Shown: positions 33,585 to 42,943, numbered from the stretch's first letter. The stretch: 44,023 nucleotides of DNA from Metalysinibacillus jejuensis (GCF_003057615.1 NZ_QAFW01000018.1:1-44023), one strand, 5' to 3'. The notes: a model not told the origin generated them from the sequence alone. Numbers and translations are program-made.

Positions 33585-34684
33585 AAAAATGGTTCGTGTT
33601 CGTGTTGCTTTGTTTTGCGGCTTTACCTGTCGTAGCGGCTGACCGCGAAGATGTTGCGCCAGATCACGTGTTTACCGCGATTTTAACGGACACCATTGAC
33701 GTGCATACGGTAGAAGGTAATGTGCAGATGAAGCGCGGCGACCAAAATTGGCCTGTAAAAGTGCGTGCTAAAGATAAAACGATTACCATTACACCAATTG
33801 AACCGTATGCGCCAGGTGCGTATGAAGCGGTGTTTACCGCGGGCATTAAAAACTTAGGCGGCAAGGCGTTAACAGCACAAACCTATACGTTCACCGTAAC
33901 GGATAAGCCACTTACGACGTACGAAAGTGACTATAACTTCGTATGGCAAGCGGCAGGCACGTACCAAGATTTTTACTTAACGGGTAAGCGCGGCAGTGAA
34001 GTCGTCGCAGGGTATACGATGACACCAGCGACAGCGTTTGATTTACCGATTACAGTAGGGATGAAAAAAAGCGATGTGCTCGCGCAGTACGGCGAACCCC
34101 TTACCGAAATTGTTAAAGGCAATGTGCGCTATCAATTAAATGATACGGACCGCGTAATGACGTATTTAACCGAGGGGCGCTACGTCAGTTATATTGTCGA
34201 TGTGCACGACGCAAATCGCATTCGTGCCATCTTATGGGTGCGTGAAGATATGGAGCAAGCAAAAGACGGCTTTTACCGCACACCGAGCGAAACGTATGCG
34301 CAAGATGCTTCGCGCTTAATGTTTGAACTCCTCAACGCCTCGCGTGTGCACTACGGATTGCAGCCGCTTCTGTGGCATGATAAACTGTCACAAATTGCGC
34401 GTTTACACAGCGTAGATATGGCAACGCACAACTTTTTCAGCCATACGAACCTAAGTGGTGAAGCGCCGCACGACCGCATAGAGCGAGGCGGGTTATCGCC
34501 GCGCATGTCAGGTGAAAACATTAGCTACGGCTATACTAACAGTATTTTAGCGCATGAAGGGTTGATGGACTCCAAAGGGCACCGCGATAATATTTTACAA
34601 GCCGATTTTACGCATATTGGCATCGCGACGGCGTTTAATGCCGAATACGCCCCGTACATTACGCAAAACTTTATGCGACCTTAA
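33581..34684 (+). CDS. Secreted CAP/SCP-domain protein with Ig-like N-terminal region
   Basis: The 367 residues start at ATG 33581 after GGAGG. A cleavable-looking signal peptide (KKWFVFVLLCFAALPVVAA) is followed by a bacterial Ig-like/SbsA-type domain (about 25-115: ITITPIEPYAPGAYEAVFTA). A CAP-associated region comes next (GMKKSDVLAQYGEP), then a C-terminal CAP domain (about 245-367). CAP hallmarks are present: LNASRVHYGLQPLLWHDKLSQIARLHSVDM, FFSHTNLSG, GENISYGY and GHRDNIL. CAP proteins of Bacillales (YkwD-like) are extracytoplasmic, with roles in envelope or spore processes that are poorly known. It ends the short operon, before a clear terminator. Confidence 0.88.
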   Translation: MKKWFVFVLLCFAALPVVAADREDVAPDHVFTAILTDTIDVHTVEGNVQMKRGDQNWPVKVRAKDKTITITPIEPYAPGAYEAVFTAGIKNLGGKALTAQTYTFTVTDKPLTTYESDYNFVWQAAGTYQDFYLTGKRGSEVVAGYTMTPATAFDLPITVGMKKSDVLAQYGEPLTEIVKGNVRYQLNDTDRVMTYLTEGRYVSYIVDVHDANRIRAILWVREDMEQAKDGFYRTPSETYAQDASRLMFELLNASRVHYGLQPLLWHDKLSQIARLHSVDMATHNFFSHTNLSGEAPHDRIERGGLSPRMSGENISYGYTNSILAHEGLMDSKGHRDNILQADFTHIGIATAFNAEYAPYITQNFMRP

Positions 34685-34691
34685 AAAAGCA

Positions 34692-34722
34692 AACTCAATT
34701 AGTACGCTAATTGGGTTTTTTT
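34692..34722 (+). terminator. Terminator after the CAP-domain gene
   Basis: AACTCAATTAG pairs with CTAATTGGGTT around TACG, followed by TTTTTTT. Confidence 0.85.
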
Positions 34723-34766
34723 ATGTATAAAAATGGTATGATTATTTTAGATAGGAGGTAAAACTT

Positions 34767-35450
34767 ATGAATAAGATATTACAAAAAATATTTGGTAAGA
34801 AAAAAACTAAGACCAAATCAAAAGCTGTTCTTGAGAAGCACAGGGCAGATTATGAAGGTACTTTGCGCCCTACGCCTATAAAGAAAAGTCCAAAAGCAAC
34901 AAAGTTAGAATTTATTGATTTTACAAATCAAAATTTTAAGGAAAATAACTATAAAACCCCTACGGATAAACAGTTAGCTTATGCTAAAAATCTTGGTATA
35001 CCTGTACCTGAGTGGGCTAGTAAATCGGATGTCTCCTTGTTAATCACTAGACTTGTGGAAGAAAAAGACTTTTCCGCGCCTAGTGCACAATTGGTTGAGT
35101 TTGCTAATGCTAAAAACATTATTTTTTCTGGATGTGCAGGAAAAAAGTATCTTTATAACACAATATTTGATAATCTATCCGACTATGACAAGGCTGCATT
35201 TTTTGCGTTTTCATTGTACAGATGGCTCTCTGATGATAGGCACGGTAATTTAGAAACTTCACCTTTAAAAAATATGTTTTATGAATTTGCTAAGGATGTT
35301 AGTCAAGATGATGCCTTTATGAATTCGTTGAAACGTTATAAAGGTGCTGATCTTCGTTTGTTTGGAGAGGTTATAATACCATCGGGGCAAGTGGTAGAAG
35401 GAGGAAGTACTCGAACCATTGCATATAAAAAAAACAGCGGAATTTCTTAA
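34767..35450 (+). CDS. Hypothetical protein, 227 residues
   Basis: ATG 34767 follows TAGGAGGT with good spacing. The N-terminus is very basic (KIFGKKKTKTKSKAV). A small domain near 72-95 (PTDKQLAYAKNLGIPVPEWAS) resembles the short helical motif found at the ends of various DNA-associated proteins. The rest (about 105-227) is a mixed fold with ANAKNIIFSGCAGKKYLYN, AFFAFSLYRWLSDDRHGNL and a short C-terminal strand region. No family is recognised. It is AT-rich compared with the genes around it, suggesting recent arrival. Confidence 0.6.
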   Translation: MNKILQKIFGKKKTKTKSKAVLEKHRADYEGTLRPTPIKKSPKATKLEFIDFTNQNFKENNYKTPTDKQLAYAKNLGIPVPEWASKSDVSLLITRLVEEKDFSAPSAQLVEFANAKNIIFSGCAGKKYLYNTIFDNLSDYDKAAFFAFSLYRWLSDDRHGNLETSPLKNMFYEFAKDVSQDDAFMNSLKRYKGADLRLFGEVIIPSGQVVEGGSTRTIAYKKNSGIS

Positions 35451-35549
35451 GGTTAGTGTTAATACACCAGTGAGAAGAAACACTTTTTAATAGGCTTCAC
35501 CTACTCGCAATTAAAGATTTACTTTAGTGAAGTGTACATACTACGTATT

Positions 35550-35588
35550 AAAAGCACATTGTTAACTTACAACAATGCGCTTTTTTTG
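35550..35588. terminator. Bidirectional terminator
   Basis: AAAAGC-a-CATTGTT pairs with AACAATG-CGCTTTT around a short loop, followed by TTTTTT on the right and preceded by A residues. It serves the hypothetical gene and the convergent FAD remnant. Confidence 0.75.
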
Positions 35589-35876
35589 TTACCCCATTCG
35601 TCCTTCGAGTGCCACGATGCTAGCTCCTTCTGGCGTAGCGCCTTGCAGTAGCGCCGCCAACATTTTCGCGCCCATCATGCTGTACACCGTACCGTTACGC
35701 TTATCAAGCACCGCTACCGTTAAGCCTTGCTGCATTAAATAATGCGCGGTTAGTGCGCCCGACATCCCAGCGCCAATAATGACCACGTCGTAATGTGAGC
35801 GCGGCTCGTTAATTTTTTCTGCTACAAATGGTGTCGTCGTTGCAGGCCAATATAATGTCCCGTGATGTAACTGCAT
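35589..35876 (-). pseudogene. FAD-dependent oxidoreductase with in-frame internal deletion
   Basis: The 95-residue frame joins the first and last parts of a DAO-type oxidoreductase. Residues 1-60 carry HGTLYWPATTT and the nucleotide-binding YDVVIIGAGMSGALTAHYL...VAVLDKR. From about 61 the sequence jumps to NGTVYSMMGAKMLAALLQG, which is the conserved C-terminal FAD-contact segment of the same family. Some 250-300 residues of the substrate domain are missing without a frameshift. It has a good start and ribosome site, so a short product could be made, but it cannot be an active enzyme. Confidence 0.75.
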
Positions 35877-35956
35877 AAAATCACTCCTTTCTCTTCTATA
35901 CCTTTTTTCTTCTCAGATGTAACATGCTATAATAAAAAAATTGGAGTGATGAAAAA

Positions 35957-36910
35957 ATGGAACAACACTACTTGCAAATGTGCCGCGATGTGCTAGAACG
36001 AGGCACGCAAAAGGGCGACCGTACAGGCACAGGTACACGCTCATTATTTGGCTATCAACTGCGCTTTGATTTAACGAAAGGCTTTCCGCTACTTACAACA
36101 AAACGCGTACCTTTTCGTTTAATTGCGAGTGAGCTATTGTGGTTTATTAAGGGCGATACTAATATTCGCTATTTGCTTGAACATAACAATCATATTTGGG
36201 ATGAGTGGGCCTTTAAAAAATGGGTGACGTCAAGCGAGTACACAGGCCCTGATATGACCGACTTTGGCCGTCGTAGCTTAGTTGACGAGGCGTTTAAGGC
36301 GCAGTACGACGAGCAAATGGCGCACTACCAACAACGCGTACTGACAGACGATAACTTTGCGCGTAAGTATGGTGATCTTGGCAATGTGTACGGCAAACAA
36401 TGGCGCAACTGGACGACATCGACAGGCGAGACCATTGACCAACTACAAGTGGCGATTGACCAAATTAAGCATAACCCTAACTCACGTCGTATTATTGTTT
36501 CCGCATGGAATCCCGAAGACTTAGAAGAAGACCGAGCAGCACTACCACCATGCCATGCTTTCTTCCAGTTTCATGTGGCAGATGGCAAGTTAAGCTGTCA
36601 GCTGTACCAACGCAGCGCAGATACCTTTTTAGGCGTGCCGTTTAATATCGCGAGCTACGCATTACTGACACATTTAGTGGCGCATGAGTGCGGGCTAGCC
36701 GTTGGTGATTTTGTGCATAGCTTTGGTGATGTGCATATTTACAATAACCATATCGCACAAATCGAAGAACAACTGTCGCGCACACCACGCGACTTGCCAA
36801 CATTAAAGATTAACCCAGAAAAGACATCCATTTTCGCTATCGAAATGGAAGATTTAACGATCGAAGGCTACGACCCGCATCCAAGCATTAAAGCGCCTGT
36901 AGCTGTTTGA
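35957..36910 (+). CDS. thyA: Thymidylate synthase
   Basis: The 317-residue enzyme makes dTMP from dUMP with methylenetetrahydrofolate. It has [19 protein letters not shown], the insert-containing segment of the longer Gram-positive ThyA form, [13 protein letters not shown], the active site [10 protein letters not shown] with Cys199, [21 protein letters not shown] and [10 protein letters not shown]. The start ATG follows GGAGTGATG. The usual dfrA partner is absent downstream. It ends in a strong terminator. Confidence 0.97.
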   Translation: MEQHYLQMCRDVLERGTQKGDRTGTGTRSLFGYQLRFDLTKGFPLLTTKRVPFRLIASELLWFIKGDTNIRYLLEHNNHIWDEWAFKKWVTSSEYTGPDMTDFGRRSLVDEAFKAQYDEQMAHYQQRVLTDDNFARKYGDLGNVYGKQWRNWTTSTGETIDQLQVAIDQIKHNPNSRRIIVSAWNPEDLEEDRAALPPCHAFFQFHVADGKLSCQLYQRSADTFLGVPFNIASYALLTHLVAHECGLAVGDFVHSFGDVHIYNNHIAQIEEQLSRTPRDLPTLKINPEKTSIFAIEMEDLTIEGYDPHPSIKAPVAV

Positions 36911-36923
36911 TTTGAGTAGCGCA

Positions 36924-36956
36924 ATCACACTGGATTTATGCCAGTGTGATTTTTTG
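36924..36956 (+). terminator. Terminator after thyA
   Basis: ATCACACTGG pairs perfectly with CCAGTGTGAT around a 7-nt loop, followed by TTTTT. Confidence 0.88.
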
Positions 36957-37002
36957 TGTTATATTGATAAATATAACAATAGAAAAGTGATGAGGTGTAG
37001 AG

Positions 37003-39024
37003 ATGGATGCAGGTACAATTAAATTGTTAGAGTTTTTATATTCACCAAAATCGGTATTTCGCATACCTGTTTATCAACGACGTTATGAATGGACAGAGGC
37101 ACAGGTGGAACAATATTTTGAAGATATTGAGGACATTGCGTTAAATGAAGATATGCAGGGGCATTTTTTAGGAACCGTTGTTTTTGTTAAAGCTTCGTTT
37201 CCTGGGATGGGTAGCGACTATATTATCATTGACGGACAACAGCGTATTACGACAACATTTCTTATGTTAAAAGCGCTACAAGATGCGATAGAAGATGAAA
37301 ATACCAAAGAAGATATTAGGGAAACCTATTTCGAAAACCGTAATGTAGAAGAAGCGTATAAGTATAAATTGCTTTCTGTAGAAGATGACCGCAAAGATTT
37401 TTTAGAGTTAATTGTTCATAATGTTTCTACAAAAACATCTAAAATACATATGAACTACAAGTATTTGCGTACACTTATTTTGCATTCATCCGCTTCGCCT
37501 ATGGCTCTTTATGAAGCGCTACAAAAACTTAAAATCGTATATATTCAATTAGAGCAAGGCAAAAAAGACGAAAATCCGCAAGTCATCTTCGAAAGTTTAA
37601 ACTCGACAGGTCTCTCGTTAACAGAGTCAGATTTAATTCGAAACTTTTTGTTGATGAATGAAGAGCCAGAAGTGCAAAAAAATTTGTATTATCATTATTG
37701 GCTTCGCATGGAGGAGCTGTTAACGAACGCTAAAATATCGGACTATATTCGTGATTATTTAACGATGAAAACAAGTACAATTCCGAATAAAAGTAAGGTG
37801 TATGAAAGTTTTAAGCAGTACATGTTTACAGAAAACTTAACAAGTGAAATCTTATTAAAAGACTTATTAAAATTTGCGCGACATTATAGCATTTTATTAA
37901 ATCCAGAAGGTATGGACAGAGATATTCAACATTATTTAACGAGTGTTTTACAGCTAAAGTCTACCGTTACCTATCCGTATTTACTGCGCCTACTTAATTT
38001 ATATGAAGAACAGCGTATTACCAAACAACAATTAATGGCTATTTTACAAACACTTAATGCCTATTTAATTCGTCGTCTTATTGTAAACTTTCCGACCAAC
38101 GCTTTAAATAAAGTATTTAGCACGCTTGTAAAAGTAACGTCAGAGACAGAAGGAAAGACAGAAGAGCAAGTGGTGAATAGTTTCTTAGGCAGCCGTACAG
38201 GTACAGCGCTATTTCCGCGGGATAATAAAGTGCGCGAAAGTATTCTAACGAACGATATTTATAACCGTAATCCTCGCTTAACGAAGATGATTTTAAGTCA
38301 AATTGAGCAAAATATGCATAAGGAAACGGTAGATTTTGAAGAAGTGACAATTGAACATATTATGCCACAAACCTTAACACCTGGTTGGCGTAACACGTTA
38401 GGAAGAAGTGCGGCAGATGATCATAAATTATATGGCGACGTTTTAGGTAACTTAACACTAACGGCTTATAACTCTAATTTGTCTAATAAACTATTTGAAG
38501 AGAAAAAAGAGATTTATGCGGTGTCTAATATTAAAATTACACGTGATTTAAGGGAGTACCCATCTTGGGATAAAACTACGATTTTGGCACGCGGAGAAGA
38601 ACTGGTGCAACAAATCTTGCAACTTTGGCCAATTCCGCAAGAAGCGCAAATTTTAGATGAGCCGCAGGCAATTATGAGTGATAATTACTATGCGGTATTT
38701 GAGCCATTAGAAGTGACAGGTAGGAAGCCGAAGTCGATTAAAATTGATGAAAAAGAGTATCCAGTTGATACGTGGAAAAAGATGTTAGTAACATATTTAG
38801 AGTGGTTAGCCGACTATGATTTAGAACGCTATTTAGCTTTACCTAAACAAAAAAGTTTTCAGAAATTACTCAACTATAGTAAAGATGCTTTTCGTTTGCC
38901 ACTAGAAGTCACAGGTATATGGGTCGAAACGAATTTAAGTGCACATGCTATTTATAACTTTATTAGTGCACTAGCTGAACATTACGGAAAAGAAGAAACC
39001 GTGTTTGTCAAAATGGCAAACTAA
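37003..39024 (+). CDS. GmrSD-like DUF262/DUF1524 endonuclease (type IV restriction-like)
   Basis: The 673-residue single-chain protein carries an N-terminal DUF262 ParB-like nucleotide-binding domain (FRIPVYQRRYEW, then HFLGTVVF and the DGQQR motif IIIDGQQRITT near 78-88). A helical middle follows, then a DUF1524 HNH-type nuclease (about 435-500: IEHIMPQTL, then DVLGNLTLTAYNSNLSNKLF). The tail (about 560-673) includes KPKSIKIDEKEYPV. In GmrSD these domains use NTPs to cut glucosylated hydroxymethylcytosine phage DNA; relatives include other anti-phage nucleases. The target here is unknown. ATG 37003 follows GAGG. Confidence 0.85.
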   Translation: MDAGTIKLLEFLYSPKSVFRIPVYQRRYEWTEAQVEQYFEDIEDIALNEDMQGHFLGTVVFVKASFPGMGSDYIIIDGQQRITTTFLMLKALQDAIEDENTKEDIRETYFENRNVEEAYKYKLLSVEDDRKDFLELIVHNVSTKTSKIHMNYKYLRTLILHSSASPMALYEALQKLKIVYIQLEQGKKDENPQVIFESLNSTGLSLTESDLIRNFLLMNEEPEVQKNLYYHYWLRMEELLTNAKISDYIRDYLTMKTSTIPNKSKVYESFKQYMFTENLTSEILLKDLLKFARHYSILLNPEGMDRDIQHYLTSVLQLKSTVTYPYLLRLLNLYEEQRITKQQLMAILQTLNAYLIRRLIVNFPTNALNKVFSTLVKVTSETEGKTEEQVVNSFLGSRTGTALFPRDNKVRESILTNDIYNRNPRLTKMILSQIEQNMHKETVDFEEVTIEHIMPQTLTPGWRNTLGRSAADDHKLYGDVLGNLTLTAYNSNLSNKLFEEKKEIYAVSNIKITRDLREYPSWDKTTILARGEELVQQILQLWPIPQEAQILDEPQAIMSDNYYAVFEPLEVTGRKPKSIKIDEKEYPVDTWKKMLVTYLEWLADYDLERYLALPKQKSFQKLLNYSKDAFRLPLEVTGIWVETNLSAHAIYNFISALAEHYGKEETVFVKMAN

Positions 39025-39304
39025 GAATGCAGCGAATAAAATCATTATTGAATGTAAATCGCATCGCTGGACTTCAGGTGATAATGTACCGAGTGCGAAA
39101 TTAACGGTTTGGAACGAGGCGATGTATTACTTTTATTTAGCGCCACCAGACTATCGTAAAATCTTTTTTATTTTGCGCGATGAGAGCGAGAAGAGGAAAG
39201 AAACGCTAGGTGAATACTACATCCGTACCTACGGGCATCTCATTCCAAATGATGTTGAAATTATGGAATATCATGAGGTCGATCAATCCGTTCGCGTACT
39301 GTAA
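39005..39304 (+). pseudogene. PD-(D/E)XK-like nuclease fragment, N-terminus missing
   Basis: The frame overlaps the end of the DUF262 gene and has no ATG or ribosome site, only TTG at 39005. From about residue 10 it is clearly protein-like: NKIIIECKSHRWTSGDNVPS with an ExK motif, then WNEAMYYFYLAP, DYRKIFFILRD and a conserved-looking end YIRTYGHLIPNDVEIMEY. This resembles the C-terminal half of a stand-alone restriction-type nuclease, whose N-terminal half has been lost at the junction with the DUF262 gene. Confidence 0.55.
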
Positions 39305-39310
39305 GGAGAA

Positions 39311-39347
39311 AACAACCGTTAGCACGCACAGCTAACGGTTGTTTGTT
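39311..39347. terminator. Bidirectional terminator
   Basis: AACAACCGTTAGC pairs perfectly with GCTAACGGTTGTT around ACGCACA, with A runs on the left and TTGTTG on the right. It separates the nuclease fragment from hemAT. Confidence 0.85.
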
Positions 39348-39352
39348 GTAGA

Positions 39353-40663
39353 TTATAACGCCTTGGTCGTCTCGTATAATGCCTGAGCAGAAGCAGCGAC
39401 GAGCTGGGTTTCTTGGTCGATGGTCGTCACAACGCCGTGCAGCGCGGTAACGTCAGCAACGACTGCTTGAATTTGTTGTTCGTTTTGCGCAATAGCGTCC
39501 ACAATGCCGCTAAAGGTCGTCTGTGTCGCTACCGTCACCGTTTTGCCGTCCTGTACTTCTTGTTGCATATGGGCAATCATTTGTACGGCATCCGTCGTAA
39601 GCGTTGTCGAATTTTCCACTAATGCGGTAATCGTTTCGACCGCATTTTTAGATTGTTCGGCAAGTTTACGCACTTCTTGCGCAACGACAGCGAAGCCTTT
39701 GCCGTGTTCACCTGCGCGCGCCGCTTCAATTGAGGCGTTTAAGGCGAGTAAATTCGTTTGTTCGGCAATCGCTTTAACTAAGCTTACAATATTAATAATT
39801 TGTGCTGCCGCTTGTTTTAATTCTTCCATTTTAGCGGTCATCGCCTGGGCATCGCTAAAAATCATCGCCATTTGTTGTTCAAGGCGCGCCACTTCCGCCT
39901 TACCTTGTGCCGCTGTGGTATGTACATGTGCCGCGGTTTGTTTCGTTTCAGTAATCGTCGTATAAATTACGTCGGTATGTGTCATTACTTGTGTTAACGA
40001 AGCACTCGTTTTATCGGTTAACTCCGCCACTTCCTCACTGATTGAAGACATCGAGCCTTTTAGTTCATCCTTCACCACATTGTATTGTTGTTCGCGCAGT
40101 GCGCTATTTTCGAGGTCATACTCTTCTAGTACAATTTGCATTTCGAAATTAATGAGTTTGGCTACATTTAGCGCCACTTCTTCGCGTAACTTAGCATCCG
40201 TAACCTCTTGTACAATAAGCGCTACAATGACTTCTTGCAGTTTTTGAAAGGTGCCCATATACCATTTCGGTGCGAGCCCGATTTTAAAGTGACGGCGCGC
40301 GAGTTGCTTTTTTGCGGCGAGCGTGTCCGCACATAAGTTGCCGTCAAACATGTGCACTAAATAGGCGGCTAATGTTCGCTTTAATTTATCAATGACCGTG
40401 CGCTCCTCAATAATTTTGCGTAGCGTTGGCACGGCCAGTACGCTGTCGTAAAAAATAGCGGTCACTTCATCGATGCCCGCTTCGACATATGGCTTATACG
40501 AGGTTATACAATAAAGCTCTGCCTCTCCAATACCAATTAAGCGAAGTTGTTTCGTTAATTCAGGTGAATCTTTTAAGATAATCGGTGCATGTGATGGTGA
40601 GGATGCTAAAGAATGTACGTTTTGTAACGGTTGTTTGCGTCGCCAAAAGTTCAATTGTCCCAT
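39353..40663 (-). CDS. hemAT: HemAT-like globin-coupled chemotaxis/aerotaxis transducer
   Basis: The 436-residue soluble sensor has a globin domain (about 35-190) and a methyl-accepting signalling domain (about 215-436). The proximal heme ligand is His125 in [17 protein letters not shown], matching His123 of Bacillus subtilis HemAT, and FYDSVL provides a Tyr72 like the ligand-sensing Tyr70. The signalling tip is intact: [20 protein letters not shown] followed by [27 protein letters not shown]. It should sense oxygen and act on CheA. ATG 40663 follows AAGGAG. It is divergent from the MerR-B12 gene, with a 112-bp shared upstream region. Confidence 0.92.
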   Translation of the reverse strand: MGQLNFWRRKQPLQNVHSLASSPSHAPIILKDSPELTKQLRLIGIGEAELYCITSYKPYVEAGIDEVTAIFYDSVLAVPTLRKIIEERTVIDKLKRTLAAYLVHMFDGNLCADTLAAKKQLARRHFKIGLAPKWYMGTFQKLQEVIVALIVQEVTDAKLREEVALNVAKLINFEMQIVLEEYDLENSALREQQYNVVKDELKGSMSSISEEVAELTDKTSASLTQVMTHTDVIYTTITETKQTAAHVHTTAAQGKAEVARLEQQMAMIFSDAQAMTAKMEELKQAAAQIINIVSLVKAIAEQTNLLALNASIEAARAGEHGKGFAVVAQEVRKLAEQSKNAVETITALVENSTTLTTDAVQMIAHMQQEVQDGKTVTVATQTTFSGIVDAIAQNEQQIQAVVADVTALHGVVTTIDQETQLVAASAQALYETTKAL

Positions 40664-40713
40664 CTCCTTTGTGAGAAATTTACCACGTCTCCGAATAGGA
40701 TGTCAAATTTTTA

Positions 40714-40746
40714 GTTGTACAAAAGTTATACAAAACGTGATATACT
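40714..40746. promoter_or_regulatory. Direct repeat and long-spacer promoter between hemAT and the MerR-B12 gene
   Basis: GTTGTACAAAA (40714-40724) and GTTATACAAAA (40725-40735) are adjacent 11-bp direct repeats with one difference. TTGTAC (40715) and TATACT (40741) could be -35 and -10 boxes with a 20-bp spacer, the long spacing typical of MerR-controlled promoters. It is probably the operator of the regulator encoded downstream. Confidence 0.5.
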
Positions 40747-40775
40747 AGGCGTACAAATACGGGGAGGGTTGACGA

Positions 40776-41621
40776 ATGGCACAGTATACGATTACGCAAG
40801 TAGCTGCGCATACGGGGTTGTCAAAGCAAGTGATTCGTAAATGGGAAGAGCGCTACGCTGTCGTTCAGCCAGAGCGCTTGCCCAACGGTCACCGTAGTTA
40901 TAGTGAAGCGGATGTACAACGTTTGTGCTATGTTCGTGATCTCGCTGCACAAGGTTATACATTGGTAGAAGCTACAAAACAAGCGCACTTGGCCCATCAA
41001 TTACCGCCACTCGAACATCCTTATGTTATCCAATTATTACAATATGGTGTACAATGTAGAGAAGTGGAAATGCAGGCGACTTTACAGCAAGCGCATCATA
41101 ATATGGGGTTAACGCCCTTTTTACAGCAAGTCGTGCGTCCTTTTTTGCGAAAAATTGGGGAGTACTGGGCACAAGGTGAGTGGAGCGAGTACCAAGAGGC
41201 AGCGGCTTCGATGGTCGTGCGGGACTATTTAGTGCACGTGCGTCGCTCTTTTATCCCTCAGCCGAACGCGCCTTTATTAATAGGGGCTTGTTTACCGGGG
41301 GAGGCGCATGAAGTGCCACTTCATATCGCGTTACTGCATTTTACGATGCAAGGCTGTCGCACATTTTTAGTCGGCAGTTTACCAGCCCCTGGCGCTATCG
41401 AAGGCACCGTGTTAACGTTGCGACCGCAAATCGTACTGTTGTCAGCTACGACGACGCGTCCTTTTACGCTTTACCCAGACATGTTAGCGCAGCTCGATCA
41501 GTTTGCGGGCGAACAAACCGCACGTTTTTATTTAGGCGGAGCAGGTACGAAAGAAATTGGCACATTACAGCATATTCAGCTTACGAATGATATTACAGCA
41601 ATTTTAGAAGGAGGCGGATAA
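40776..41621 (+). CDS. MerR-family regulator with cobalamin-binding domain (CarH/LitR-like)
   Basis: The 281-residue protein has a MerR winged helix (about 1-75: YTITQVAAHTGLSKQVIRKWEERY, then LPNGHRSYSEADV). A helical cap follows (about 80-155), then a B12-binding Rossmann domain (about 165-281) with PGEAHEVPLHIA, whose His178 corresponds to the lower-axial His177 of Thermus CarH. CarH senses light with adenosylcobalamin and uses a Wx9EH motif. Here W131 and E141 are kept, but residues 132 and 142 are Ala instead of His. Photosensing by the CarH mechanism is therefore doubtful; dark cobalamin or redox sensing is possible. It is co-transcribed with the EAL gene, one base apart. Confidence 0.85.
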   Translation: MAQYTITQVAAHTGLSKQVIRKWEERYAVVQPERLPNGHRSYSEADVQRLCYVRDLAAQGYTLVEATKQAHLAHQLPPLEHPYVIQLLQYGVQCREVEMQATLQQAHHNMGLTPFLQQVVRPFLRKIGEYWAQGEWSEYQEAAASMVVRDYLVHVRRSFIPQPNAPLLIGACLPGEAHEVPLHIALLHFTMQGCRTFLVGSLPAPGAIEGTVLTLRPQIVLLSATTTRPFTLYPDMLAQLDQFAGEQTARFYLGGAGTKEIGTLQHIQLTNDITAILEGGG

Positions 41622-41622
41622 A

Positions 41623-42636
41623 ATGGTTTGTAAAAATTGTGTCGTGACGGCATTGTCGTACACGATTAAGTTTGAAGGTTCACAAAATATTGCATTGCTG
41701 CCATTAGTAAGCACACATTTAGCGCGCCGCGGGTTTAAGGCGGACATTCGTGACCGAAAAATCAAGATTGGTGAAGCGGGTGCTAAAGAATTTTTAGATT
41801 TTAGCGAAGACATTTTAGATATGCATGAATTAACATTTTGTGTGGATGATGGTCCGTGGCGACCGCTATCAGAAATGCGCGAAATTTTAGCGACGAGCTG
41901 GATTGACGAGTTGCTGCAAGCGAGCGCTGTCGTGAGTTACTCGCAGCCAATCGTTAACCGTGAGCGTCAAATTATCGCTTACGAAATTTTATCGCGTTTT
42001 GTGCGTGAAGATGGTTCGCTCATTTATCCTAATGAAGTGTTTGATGCAGCGCGTACACGCGGGCGTTTATATGCCTTAGACCGCATGTGTCGCATGGCGG
42101 CAGTGCGCCACGCAAAAGTGGTGAACGAAAAAGTATTCATTAACTTTATTCCGACATCGATCTATTCGCCTGCACATTGTTTACAATCAACAGAACAGCT
42201 CGCTAACACACTCGGTGTAGACCCCGACTGTTTTGTATTTGAAGTAGTAGAGTCCGATGACGTAGCGGACATCGCACATTTGCGAGAAATTTTAGCGTAT
42301 TATAAGACAAAAGGTTTTCAATATGCCCTCGATGATGTAGGGGAAGGCTTTAATACGATCGAGCGTTTAACGGATTTACAGCCTGATTATATGAAGTTAG
42401 ACATCGGCTATGTGCGCGGGGTGCACGCCGATGCCGAAAAACAACGCGTGGCGCAGTTGTTTTTACAAAAAGCGCAAGAAGTAGGCGCTACGCCATTAGC
42501 GGAAGGTGTAGAGGACGAAGCGGACTTTGCGTGGTTACGTGAAGCGGGCTATGAGCTGTTTCAAGGTTATTTATTTGGTAAACCGAGCGCCATCCCGCAG
42601 CGCGAATTGCCACCGCTTGAAGTGAAAAGAGCTTAA
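41623..42636 (+). CDS. EAL-domain cyclic-di-GMP phosphodiesterase
   Basis: The 337 residues divide into an N-terminal region of about 95 residues of unknown fold (CKNCVVTALSYTIKFEG...) and an EAL domain (about 100-325). Catalytic and metal positions look complete: YEILSRF (ExL), INFIPTS (Asn), FEVVESDD (Glu), LDDVGEGF (Asp-Asp), MKLDIG (Lys), AEGVEDEADF (Glu) and LFQGYLFGKP (Gln). It should break c-di-GMP to pGpG. There is no GGDEF domain and no membrane segment. The ATG follows GGAGGCGG overlapping the end of the MerR-B12 gene, so cobalamin-linked control of c-di-GMP is suggested by the operon. Confidence 0.9.
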   Translation: MVCKNCVVTALSYTIKFEGSQNIALLPLVSTHLARRGFKADIRDRKIKIGEAGAKEFLDFSEDILDMHELTFCVDDGPWRPLSEMREILATSWIDELLQASAVVSYSQPIVNRERQIIAYEILSRFVREDGSLIYPNEVFDAARTRGRLYALDRMCRMAAVRHAKVVNEKVFINFIPTSIYSPAHCLQSTEQLANTLGVDPDCFVFEVVESDDVADIAHLREILAYYKTKGFQYALDDVGEGFNTIERLTDLQPDYMKLDIGYVRGVHADAEKQRVAQLFLQKAQEVGATPLAEGVEDEADFAWLREAGYELFQGYLFGKPSAIPQRELPPLEVKRA

Positions 42637-42673
42637 AAAAGACGTTAGAGGCATGAGGCTTCTAACGTTTTTA
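42636..42673. terminator. Bidirectional terminator between the EAL and GNAT genes
   Basis: ACGTTAGAGGC pairs with GGCTTCTAACGT, with AAAAAA on the left and TTTTT on the right. It overlaps the last codons of the GNAT gene. Confidence 0.8.
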
Positions 42674-42943
42674 TTTTTGCCACACATCGACATAGCTCGT
42701 TTTCTTTTCAAACTCGCTTTTCGCAAAAGGGCAGAGTGGTATAATTTTACGCGATTGTTGGCGCGCTAACCCGACGACGCTTGCGACGAGTTGTTCGCCA
42801 ATATGTTGCCCACGCAAGGCATCATCTACAAACGTATGATCAATAATAATGAGCGAGTCATTGGGCGTTGTGTACGTAATTTCGGCTACTGTTTGTTCAC
42901 CGTTGGCTACGTAAAAACGACCTTCTTCTTGTAAAATGTTCAC
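42671..42943 (-). CDS. Small GNAT-type N-acetyltransferase (YjdJ-like)
   Basis: The 90-residue protein is of the short Gcn5-related group. It has AEITYTTPNDSLIIIDHTFV, the acetyl-CoA loop LRGQHIGEQLVASVV and the end motif KIIPLCPFAKSEFEK with the conserved Cys and Phe. Proteins of this type are usually encoded beside a small ferredoxin-like protein, as here (overlap of 4 bp with the next gene upstream). The substrate is unknown. Confidence 0.88.
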   Translation of the reverse strand: MNILQEEGRFYVANGEQTVAEITYTTPNDSLIIIDHTFVDDALRGQHIGEQLVASVVGLARQQSRKIIPLCPFAKSEFEKKTSYVDVWQK

